Shown here: one piece after another, positions 1 to 6,150 of the stretch
Layout: each line of letters begins with the position of its first letter
How positions within the stretch are numbered: the first letter of the stretch is position 1
Assembly (NCBI GenBank): GCA_905201305.1
Contig: CAJKNS010000034.1
Location: forward strand, 1-13,766
Direction of reading: 5' to 3'
Length of the DNA: 13,766 nucleotides
Source: an uncultured Eubacteriales bacterium
GTDB lineage: Bacteria; Bacillota; Clostridia; Oscillospirales; Oscillospiraceae
Notes under the pieces: model-generated
The model's input: only the letters and a program-made list of their open reading frames with translations
Databases searched by the model: none
What the model was told of the DNA's origin: nothing
Position numbers and translations under genes: made by a program

Positions 1-1145
1 ACCTGGGTTACCACGGAAATCAGGGTCGTGCCCATAAATGCCGCGCCCTTGCCGCAGATATCGAACAGTCCGAAGTATTCGCCGGACTTCTCCGGGGGAA
101 TAATTTTGCCAAAATAGGACCGGGACAGTGCCTGTACGCCGCCCTGGAACATGCCGACCAGCACCGCCAGCACCCAGAATTGCCACTGTGCCGCCAGGAA
201 GACCGCAAAAATGGTGATACCGGTATAGGCAATGATGCAGACCTTAATCAAAAGTCCCGTATCATACTTGGACGCCAGCCGACCAAACAGAATCGCGAAG
301 GGGAATGCCACAAACTGCGTCAGCAGCAGCGCCAGCAGCAGCCCAGTGGTGTCCAGTCCCACTGCGGTGCCATATGCCACCGCCATGTCGATGATGGTAT
401 AAACGCCGTCGATGAACAGGAAGAACGCCACCAGGAACAGGAAGATATGCTTTTCCTTACGGATATTCCGGAAGGTGTTTGCCAGCTGCCCAAAGCTCTG
501 ACGGAAGGGATTGCCCACTGCCTCCACATAGCGTGTCTGATGATAGGTTTTCAGCAGTGGAATGGTCAGCACCAGCCACCATGCCGCCGTGAGAATAAAC
601 GCAATGGTCATGGCAGAGGACTGGGTAAGCCCCAGCTTGTCGCTCATCAACACAATCACCAGGCAGGCAATAAAGGGAATGCAGGAGCCAATGTAGCCAA
701 AGGCATAGCCCTGAGAGGATACGTTGTCCATGCGTTCCTCTGTGGTGGTCTCCGGCAGCATCGCGTCATAGAACACCAGAGACGAGGAATAGCACACCTT
801 GGAGAACACAAAGATCACCAGGAACGAGATCCAGCTCCAGGCAAAGCCCAGCACGGCGCAGGAAATTACGCCCAGCACCAGTGCCACGGTAAAAATCGGC
901 TTTTTATAGTTTTTCCGGTCTGCCAGAGTACCGAACACCGGTCCGATGATCGCCGTAAGCAGGGTTGCAATGGCCCCCGCATAGCCCCAATATGCCAGGT
1001 AATTGGTATCGGACACGCCCTCCGCCGATGCCAGGGCATTGAAATAGATGGGGATCAGGGTGGACACCAGCATGGTGAAGGCGGAGTTGCCCACATCATA
1101 GAGGATCCAGGACTTTTCCCGTTTGTTCAGCTTAAACTTACTCAT
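1..1145 (-). CDS. MFS transporter, UMF1 (Atg22-like) family, 3' end cut by window edge
   Basis: Multi-pass inner-membrane permease; about 381 N-terminal residues are visible and the stop lies beyond the window. The start reads MSKFKLNKREKSWILYDVGN, matching the W-x-LYD-x-x-NSA opening typical of the UMF1/Atg22-like branch of the major facilitator superfamily. A loop with LADRKNYKK is the MFS loop 2-3 signature. Near the visible end is SRSYFGKIIPPEKSGEYFG, a family hallmark (family members are usually 410-450 residues, so some 40-60 are missing). The ATG at 1145 is preceded by GAAGGAG at good spacing. It follows the phospholipase-like gene by 30 bases on the same strand, so the two are probably co-transcribed. 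Substrate cannot be told from sequence; UMF1 proteins are poorly characterised, with amino-acid or metabolite export being the usual guess. Confidence 0.88.
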   Translation of the reverse strand, partial: MSKFKLNKREKSWILYDVGNSAFTMLVSTLIPIYFNALASAEGVSDTNYLAYWGYAGAIATLLTAIIGPVFGTLADRKNYKKPIFTVALVLGVISCAVLGFAWSWISFLVIFVFSKVCYSSSLVFYDAMLPETTTEERMDNVSSQGYAFGYIGSCIPFIACLVIVLMSDKLGLTQSSAMTIAFILTAAWWLVLTIPLLKTYHQTRYVEAVGNPFRQSFGQLANTFRNIRKEKHIFLFLVAFFLFIDGVYTIIDMAVAYGTAVGLDTTGLLLALLLTQFVAFPFAILFGRLASKYDTGLLIKVCIIAYTGITIFAVFLAAQWQFWVLAVLVGMFQGGVQALSRSYFGKIIPPEKSGEYFGLFDICGKGAAFMGTTLISVVTQ

Positions 1146-1175
1146 ATTCTCTCTCCTTCGTTTACTCCAGCCAGG

Positions 1176-1967
1176 TTATTCCGCGCCAAAGGTATGATAA
1201 AAGCCCAGTCCCAGCGGGCTTCCATCCCGAATGTAGGCAAACAGCTCCTGCCGCAGGGTTTCGATCAGCTTCAGCGCATCCTGATAGTGTCCCCAAAGGA
1301 TTTTATCGCTGTCCCAGCACTTGGGGTTCTGCCCCAGGGGAATCAGCATGTCTCCGGTAGAGACATGTCCCACCGCTTTCAGACCAGCCAGAATCGCCTT
1401 GCGCTTGGGTCCCGGGGGCGCAATGAGTCCGTTGAGATAGAACACCATGGATTTCTCCGTGTGGAAAATATCCTTTGCCGTCAGCGGCGGATAAAAATCC
1501 GCAATCACCAACGCACTGCTGCGGGAGGGAATCAGGTGCTTTGTCACCTTATGCCGCAGCGGGTCCAGTCCGTCCTTCTCCATGAGATACCGGTCAAAGG
1601 AGGACTCGATCTCCGAATGGCTGGCTCCGGTCTGTTCCTTCTCCGCCACATAGGGATGGCACTCCCGATCCAGAGCAAAATGGCACAGGACGCCCAGCAA
1701 ATAGCTCAGCGCCGCCTCCTTTTGTGAGGAAGCCTTCAGCGCCTTGACCGCCTGAGCAAAAAAGTCCGCGCCGGTCCGCTCATGGCTGGCATAGCCAATG
1801 GCATTGATCCGGGTTGAGGAAAAGGGTTTATCGTAGAATAACAGGTCCGGTCCATGTACGCCGAAGTCATAGAGCTGACGATGCTGCTCCACAATTTTGC
1901 GGATATCTGACGGCATCGCAGCCAACACGTCACAGCCAAACCGGTAATGTGCATATGTAGTAGGCAT
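1176..1967 (-). CDS. zinc-dependent phospholipase C family protein
   Basis: 263-residue protein of the Zn-dependent phospholipase C family (PF00882-like). Visible family landmarks are an early histidine (H7, in TYAHYRFG), the GVHGPDLLFYD block (residues 36-46), GVLCHFALDRECHPYV (92-107) with H96, D100 and H104 as likely metal ligands, and ASHSEIESSFDRYLME with H117 and E121. Characterised secreted members cleave phosphatidylcholine to diacylglycerol and phosphocholine, but this one shows no signal peptide, so it is probably cytosolic and its substrate is unknown. The ATG at 1967 follows AAAGGAG at normal spacing. It is divergent from the DUF2325 gene and leads a two-gene unit with the MFS gene. 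A weak promoter (TTTACA, 18 bases, TGTGAT) may lie in the intergenic region. The family is clear, the activity is not. Confidence 0.82.
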   Translation of the reverse strand: MPTTYAHYRFGCDVLAAMPSDIRKIVEQHRQLYDFGVHGPDLLFYDKPFSSTRINAIGYASHERTGADFFAQAVKALKASSQKEAALSYLLGVLCHFALDRECHPYVAEKEQTGASHSEIESSFDRYLMEKDGLDPLRHKVTKHLIPSRSSALVIADFYPPLTAKDIFHTEKSMVFYLNGLIAPPGPKRKAILAGLKAVGHVSTGDMLIPLGQNPKCWDSDKILWGHYQDALKLIETLRQELFAYIRDGSPLGLGFYHTFGAE

Positions 1968-2085
1968 AAAAGCAGCTCCTTTCCCTTAAACTGTATCACA
2001 GATATTGTAGAATAGCAATGTAAAATCCGCATTCTTAGCTTTGTTAAGAGTATGAAAAGTTTTTGGTGCTTTTTTCTGTTTCCTA

Positions 2086-2114
2086 TTGACACAGTGGGAA
2101 AGCTATGGTAGAAT
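2086..2114 (+). promoter_or_regulatory. strong sigma-A promoter for the DUF2325 gene
   Basis: A perfect -35 box TTGACA (2086-2091) is followed by a 17-base spacer and TAGAAT (2109-2114) as -10, with a TGn extension (2106-2108). Transcription should begin at about 2120-2122, giving a leader of about 72 bases. It is the best promoter in the window and unusually strong for a small protein of unknown function. Confidence 0.82.
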
Positions 2115-2120
2115 GTGCTC

Positions 2121-2142
2121 ATAGTTAGTAATTACTAACTAT
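2121..2142 (+). promoter_or_regulatory. perfect 22-base palindrome, probable repressor operator
   Basis: The half-site ATAGTTAGTAA is followed without gap by its exact reverse complement. It starts at the expected transcription start of the DUF2325 promoter, a position where a bound dimeric repressor would block initiation. In RNA it could only form a weak AT-rich hairpin, and no long T-run follows, so a DNA operator is more likely than a terminator. The regulator is not encoded in the window and I cannot assign it to a known family from the site alone. Confidence 0.7.
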
Positions 2143-2192
2143 CTTTTGTACATACGAATTAGTTTTATCTAACCATAGAAAGGATACCAATT

Positions 2193-2477
2193 ATGAGCGT
2201 TGTAATTATCGGCGGCAACGAATGTATGGTCTGCCGCTACCAGGAGATATGCAAGAAAAACGGCTATAAGGCAAAGGTATTTGCCAAGGAAAACGGTCCC
2301 ATGAAGAAAAAGATCGGCTCCCCGGACCTGATGATTCTGTTCACCGGCACCGTTTCCCATAAAATGATGATCTGCGCCACCCAAGAGGCAAAGAAAAACG
2401 GCGTTCCGGTGCTGCACGTGCATTCCTCCAGCGCATCTGCACTCCAGCAGGCGCTGGAATCCAGATGCGTCGGATAA
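2193..2477 (+). CDS. DUF2325 domain-containing protein
   Basis: 94-residue protein that is almost entirely one DUF2325 domain (residues 1-88). It begins with a Rossmann-like strand MSVVIIGGN, then has C11, C14 and C20 in ECMVCRYQEIC, a PDLMILFTGTVSHKM block and a VPVLHVHSSSASALQQAL end, all typical of the family. The function is unknown; the fold suggests nucleotide or small-ligand binding, and the close cysteines could bind a metal or act in redox. No membrane segment or signal peptide is seen. The ATG follows AAAGGA with about 8 bases spacing. It is the only plus-strand gene in the window, has its own strong promoter with a palindromic operator, and ends before a clear terminator, so it is a regulated single-gene unit. 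Confidence 0.85.
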   Translation: MSVVIIGGNECMVCRYQEICKKNGYKAKVFAKENGPMKKKIGSPDLMILFTGTVSHKMMICATQEAKKNGVPVLHVHSSSASALQQALESRCVG

Positions 2478-2534
2478 TTTCATAATCGCGCGTTTCGGGT
2501 ATCCCGGACACCCCCCCGGGTAATTCCTCCCTGG

Positions 2535-2565
2535 CAGCCGCTGCCCCAAGCAGCGGCTGTTTTTT
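2535..2565 (+). terminator. rho-independent terminator of the DUF2325 gene
   Basis: A 9-base GC-rich stem, CAGCCGCTG (2535-2543) pairing with CAGCGGCTG (2551-2559), encloses a 7-base loop and is followed directly by six T (2560-2565). It lies 58 bases after the stop of the plus-strand gene and is a textbook intrinsic terminator in that direction. Confidence 0.88.
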
Positions 2566-2571
2566 GCAGCA

Positions 2572-2609
2572 AAGGCTGGTGCGGAATTCCAAAATGCCGC
2601 ACCAGCCTT
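2572..2609 (-). terminator. hairpin after the BCCT gene, probable operon terminator
   Basis: A 13-base perfect stem pairs 2572-2584 with 2597-2609 across a 12-base loop. It begins 4 bases after the TAG of the BCCT gene on the minus strand. On that strand only TTTGC follows the stem, so the T-run is poor, whereas on the plus strand it is followed by a T-rich stretch (2610-2627). It may therefore work in both directions and back up the DUF2325 terminator. Confidence 0.6.
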
Positions 2610-2613
2610 CTTT

Positions 2614-4155
2614 CTATTCTTTTTTTGCCGCTTCTCGCTCCTTGATTGCCGCCTTGCCGTCCTTCAGGAAGCTCAGCACAATGAGAATCATAACAATCCC
2701 GATGGGGAACGCCGCAATGATGCTCACCGTCTGCAGGCTATTCATGGAGCTCTCCGCAAAAATCAGCGCAATGGGCAAGAGGATCAGCAGAATGCACCAC
2801 ATCAGCTGAATGAGCTTATGGGGCATCTCGTTCTCCCCCAGCCGATGATAGCTGTAGCAGGAGGCGGTCAGCGCAATGGAGTCAAAGGACGTGGCATAGA
2901 ATGCAATCATGGTCAGCAGCAGCACCACCATCACCAGCTTGGCACAGGGCATTGTCTCAATAATGGCGATAATCAGCCCATAGGGATCGCCGTTTTCCAG
3001 ATAGGACGCCACAAAGTCCATGGCACCGGTGACCTGGAGATGCATGGAGTAGTTGCCCAGAATAATAAAGCTCATAATCGTGGAGCCAACGCCGAACACA
3101 TAGCCGCCCAGAATGGTCTGCCGGATGGTGCGCCCTCTGGAGATGCTGCCAATGAAGAAGGGCGCGGCAACACACCATACCATCCAGTATGCCCAGTAGT
3201 AGATGGTCCAGTTCTGAGGGAAGAAGGAAGTGCGCAGCGGATCGGTATAGGTTGCCAGCGGGATAAAGTTTCCGATCATGGTTCCCAGGGAGGTCAGCCC
3301 TGTCTCAATGATATACTTGGTGGAGCCGCCAAACAGCAGCACATATGCCAGAATGCCAAAGAACAAATAAATGCATGCCTTTGCCAGCAGACTAATGCCG
3401 GAGAAGCCCCGGAGCAGGAACGTGGTATAGATCACGCAGGTGATAATCAGAATGCAGATGGTAACCACTGTCTCATTGAGCTGAACGCCGAACAGCGCGT
3501 TGATGACGCTTGCCATCAGGGGTGTTGCCACGGAAAACGTCGTCGCCGTGCCTGCCAGCAGCGCAAACACCGCCAGAAGATCAATGAGCCGACCACAGAT
3601 ACCATCGGTACGCTTGCCCAGAATCGGACGGCACGCCTCAGAATACTTCTGCCGGTTGACGCTGCGTACATGGAGCATAAATCCGAACGCAGCTGCCAGC
3701 ACCAGATAAAACGCCCAGGGCACCAGACTCCAGTGGAAAATTGGGAATACGCCTGCCCACTCCTGAATGCTGCCCATCTCCGCCAGGTGAGGATCTGCCG
3801 CATACATCACCCACTCCGAAAAGGAATAGAACAGAATATCTGCCGCAAGTCCGGCGGTAAACATCATGGAGCCCCATACAAAAAAAGAATACTTGGGCTT
3901 TTCATCGGGCTTGCCCAGCACAATATTGCCGTATTTGGAGGCGGCAATATAGATGGAAACAATCAGCATGCCCAATCCGATGATCAGATAGTACACGCCA
4001 AAGGTATCGCCAAAGAAGAAGCGTACCTGGCTGAGCACAGCCCCTGCCTGCTCCGGCAGTAGCATAAAGACCACACACAGCCCCACAATCAGCAGCAGCG
4101 GAACCAGCGTAATCATCCAGTCAATTCGTTTCGTTTCCGAGGTGGTTTTTTTCAT
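2614..4155 (-). CDS. BCCT-family transporter, likely choline/betaine uptake
   Basis: 513-residue permease of the betaine-choline-carnitine transporter family with about 12 membrane segments. The family signature is clear: NWTIYYWAYWMVW (315-327), with the aromatic residues that form the quaternary-amine cage, followed by SISRGRT (337-343). The first repeat carries SMMFTAGLAADILFYSFSEW (96-115), closer in shape to CaiT-type than BetP-type members. N- and C-terminal tails are short, without the long osmosensing tail of BetP, which suggests nutrient uptake rather than an osmotic-stress role. It is the last gene of the operon, 16 bases after licC, with its own AGGAG site. Beside a choline kinase and cytidylyltransferase, choline is the most likely substrate; carnitine or betaine remain possible. 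Confidence 0.9.
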   Translation of the reverse strand: MKKTTSETKRIDWMITLVPLLLIVGLCVVFMLLPEQAGAVLSQVRFFFGDTFGVYYLIIGLGMLIVSIYIAASKYGNIVLGKPDEKPKYSFFVWGSMMFTAGLAADILFYSFSEWVMYAADPHLAEMGSIQEWAGVFPIFHWSLVPWAFYLVLAAAFGFMLHVRSVNRQKYSEACRPILGKRTDGICGRLIDLLAVFALLAGTATTFSVATPLMASVINALFGVQLNETVVTICILIITCVIYTTFLLRGFSGISLLAKACIYLFFGILAYVLLFGGSTKYIIETGLTSLGTMIGNFIPLATYTDPLRTSFFPQNWTIYYWAYWMVWCVAAPFFIGSISRGRTIRQTILGGYVFGVGSTIMSFIILGNYSMHLQVTGAMDFVASYLENGDPYGLIIAIIETMPCAKLVMVVLLLTMIAFYATSFDSIALTASCYSYHRLGENEMPHKLIQLMWCILLILLPIALIFAESSMNSLQTVSIIAAFPIGIVMILIVLSFLKDGKAAIKEREAAKKE

Positions 4156-4171
4156 TTGTCATTCTCCTGTT

Positions 4172-4876
4172 CTAGCGGTAGGTTGGGTCTATCGCGCGGA
4201 GTTCCTCTACGCTGTCAATCTCCTGAAGGCTTTCCGGTGCAATGGGTCGGATCCCCATCTGATAATCCTCCGGATGGCAGAACAGCGCCACATCATCCCA
4301 ATAAATATCCGTATTCTTCTTTTCGATGTACTCTTCCTCCAGCTGACGGCGAAGTCGGTCTCCGTCCTCTTTGGACCAGAAGGATACGCTGTGCAGCTCC
4401 CAGCCGTGATCTCCGCCGGTTCGGCTGCACTTCGTCACGATGTCATTCTGATCCAGGGTCAGCACCCATTCCTCTGTGGGTTCATCCCGCCAAATGCAGC
4501 AGTAGCCGGAGTGTTCAAACTGGGGGTTTAAAATCTCTGGATTCCAAATCAGCTGATCGCCGTCCAGAATCACCACGTCCTCCAGATGCGCCCGGGCATA
4601 GTAGAGGGAGGAGATATTGTTGCAGGTCAGGTAGTCCGGATTTTCAATGAGCGTCAGCCCCGGGTTCTCCGCCGGAAGGGATGCAAACGCCTCCTTAAGA
4701 TGTCCCACCACCACATAGATCTCCCAAATGCCGTTTTGATGCAGGGCAGAAAGAATGGTGTCGATCATCCGGCGCCCCTGTACCTGCACCAGGGGCTTGG
4801 GAATGGTATTTGTAATAGGTCGCATACGGTTGCCCAGTCCGGCAGCCATAATAATCGCCCGTTTTGCCTGATTCAA
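4172..4876 (-). CDS. licC: LicC-like phosphocholine cytidylyltransferase
   Basis: 234-residue cytosolic nucleotidyltransferase that would make CDP-choline from CTP and phosphocholine. The N-terminal NTP site is complete: AAGLGNRMRP with the downstream IPKPL (residues 11-29). D105 and D107 in ILDGDQLI and D194/D195 in IYWDDVA are at the positions of the Mg-binding acids of the family. Length, VSFWSKEDGD (164-173) and EIDSVEELRAI (219-229) closely resemble pneumococcal LicC as I remember it. The start is TTG at 4876: the first downstream ATG lies inside the NTP-binding motif, and GGAGGA is 9 bases upstream. It starts 3 bases after the stop of licA, so the two are coupled. A relative acting on phosphoethanolamine or an aminophosphonate cannot be excluded, but the BCCT neighbour favours choline. 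Confidence 0.87.
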   Translation of the reverse strand: MNQAKRAIIMAAGLGNRMRPITNTIPKPLVQVQGRRMIDTILSALHQNGIWEIYVVVGHLKEAFASLPAENPGLTLIENPDYLTCNNISSLYYARAHLEDVVILDGDQLIWNPEILNPQFEHSGYCCIWRDEPTEEWVLTLDQNDIVTKCSRTGGDHGWELHSVSFWSKEDGDRLRRQLEEEYIEKKNTDIYWDDVALFCHPEDYQMGIRPIAPESLQEIDSVEELRAIDPTYR

Positions 4877-4879
4877 GGT

Positions 4880-5803
4880 TTAGATTCCTCCATTGCGTTT
4901 CTTCATCAGTTCCTGAAACAGCGCCGAATACTCCGAAGCATAGCGATACTGCATCAGCGCATAGCCGCCGAAGTCTACCCCCAGCGCCTTCTTGTATTCG
5001 CACCAGTTGCTCCAGAGCAGTCCGCCCAGCGCCACATAGCAGTAGATTTTCAGCCGGGTATCCCCGTCACAGCCTTCCTCGAAATACCAGTCGATCAGCT
5101 GATCCAGCATGGTGCGGTCATAGCCTGCATAGATGGCAAACATGGCAATGTCCAAGTGCGGATCGTTCATCCCCGCATATTCCCAGTCAATGAGATGCAG
5201 GGTCTCTTTGCCGTTTTCCCGGACAAACAGGAAGTTATCCGGCACCGCATCCACATGCGTCAGTATATAATCCCGGTCCAGTCCGCTGAGAAACGGACGC
5301 ATGGCAAGGCAGCGAAGCCGCACCTCGTCATAATCGGGATAAACCGAGGTTCCCATCAGGCTTTCATAAAAATCGATTTCCTGATAGATGTCAAAGTCAT
5401 GGGGTACCTTCAGCGCCTTTTTATGGAACTGCCGCAGCAGCGCCATACATGCCTGAACCTCCTGTGGATTTCCGGGATCACAGTTTCTGGTCTCCTGCCA
5501 GTATTTCGCCAGCTTATAGCCCGTCTCAGGATCAATGGCAATCACATGGTCGGAAATGGGATCGCCGGACAGCGCCCGGTAGTTCTCCGCCTCCTGACGG
5601 CGATTGATGAGCTTGTCCGTCCCCTCCCCGGGCACCCGAAGAATATACTGGGTGCCGCCGCTTTGAAAGCGGAAGGAGCGGTTGGTCATGCCTGCCGAGG
5701 TCGGCTGGACGTCAGTGATCTGTTCTCTGCCGATGCCCAATGCCTTCTCCAGGAACGCAATGGCGGAATCGGTGAGAAATCGCTTTTCATGACAAGCTTC
5801 CAT
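4880..5803 (-). CDS. licA: LicA-like choline kinase (APH phosphotransferase fold)
   Basis: 307-residue kinase of the choline/ethanolamine kinase branch of the aminoglycoside-phosphotransferase superfamily, expected to convert choline to phosphocholine with ATP in the cytosol. Residues 36-44 (SAGMTNRSF) are the nucleotide loop, and YILRVPGEGT (53-62) is the hallmark strand of LicA proteins. The catalytic loop THVDAVPDN (182-190) holds H183, D185 and N190 of the HxDxxxxN motif, and LIDWEYAG has the metal-binding D206; DPHLDIA follows. The ATG at 5803 lies 5 bases after the stop of the YLDPGT gene and has only a weak ribosome site, suggesting translational coupling. The protein's role is fixed by licC and the BCCT permease downstream. 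Ethanolamine is a possible alternative substrate. Confidence 0.88.
   Translation of the reverse strand: MEACHEKRFLTDSAIAFLEKALGIGREQITDVQPTSAGMTNRSFRFQSGGTQYILRVPGEGTDKLINRRQEAENYRALSGDPISDHVIAIDPETGYKLAKYWQETRNCDPGNPQEVQACMALLRQFHKKALKVPHDFDIYQEIDFYESLMGTSVYPDYDEVRLRCLAMRPFLSGLDRDYILTHVDAVPDNFLFVRENGKETLHLIDWEYAGMNDPHLDIAMFAIYAGYDRTMLDQLIDWYFEEGCDGDTRLKIYCYVALGGLLWSNWCEYKKALGVDFGGYALMQYRYASEYSALFQELMKKRNGGI
4886..4891 (-). promoter_or_regulatory. ribosome binding site fixing the TTG start of licC
   Basis: GGAGGA on the minus strand, inside the end of licA, lies 9 bases before the TTG at 4876. No ATG or GTG sits at a workable distance, so this site decides the start codon. Confidence 0.75.
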
Positions 5804-5808
5804 CGTTC

Positions 5809-6111
5809 TTACTTCTTCTCGTCATCCATGGGATCTACCACATCGTCCATGGGATTGAACTCGCCGCCCGCTTCTTCTTTCACGTCAGCGGCAGTGGTGT
5901 CCTTCTTCTTGCCGAGATTCTGGAAAAACAGCTTGATCTTCCGGCGGAAAATTGCCAGTGCTGCGCCGCCTGCAATGAACAGACCGGCAATCATGGACAC
6001 CACATAGGTCACCGTGCCGGGATCCAGATAGGCAAAGGCGGGTGCGCTCATGAGCAGCGCCGTAAAGAAGCCGAAATAGGTGTAGCTCAGCAGTTTTTTT
6101 GCGTTTTTCAT
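5809..6111 (-). CDS. small YLDPGT-type membrane protein with acidic tail
   Basis: 100-residue protein. Residues 1-27 look like a signal peptide (KNAKK, hydrophobic core, ending APAFA), so the mature protein would start at YLDPGT. That motif followed by one membrane helix (about 34-54) and a basic stretch (FRRKIKLFFQNLGKKK) is a recurring small family found beside envelope polymer genes with alkaline-phosphatase-like enzymes. The tail (70-100) is acidic and holds PMDD twice (87-90 and 94-97) before a DDEKK end. If the helix is oriented by the positive-inside rule, the tail is cytosolic and YLDPGT lies outside. The ATG follows AGGAGG at 9 bases. It sits between the YidC-transferase and licA with short gaps. 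Function is unknown; it may be a subunit or substrate of the neighbouring enzymes. Confidence 0.82.
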   Translation of the reverse strand: MKNAKKLLSYTYFGFFTALLMSAPAFAYLDPGTVTYVVSMIAGLFIAGGAALAIFRRKIKLFFQNLGKKKDTTAADVKEEAGGEFNPMDDVVDPMDDEKK

Positions 6112-6150
6112 GGTATGTTTCCTCCTAAAAATACTGTTAGTTTTGAATTA

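Noticed and set aside
180..1727. Long plus-strand open frame of 515 codons
   Set aside because: It is antisense to the MFS and phospholipase-like genes, has no recognisable domain, is rich in His/Gln/Arg typical of reverse-frame reading of GC-rich genes, and has no ribosome site.
2121..2142. Reading the palindrome as a Fur, PerR or FapR box
   Set aside because: The half-sites share some bases with those motifs, but spacing and core do not fit well enough to name the regulator.
2478..2534. C-rich stretch after the DUF2325 stop as a further hairpin
   Set aside because: Only short, competing CCCGG/CCGGG pairings are possible; the clear terminator is at 2535-2565.
2818..4062. Plus-strand open frame of 414 codons
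   Set aside because: Antisense to the BCCT gene, whose signature motifs prove the minus frame; composition is shadow-like.
4586..6007. Plus-strand open frame of 473 codons
   Set aside because: Antisense to licC, licA and the YLDPGT gene, all of which have clear motifs and ribosome sites.
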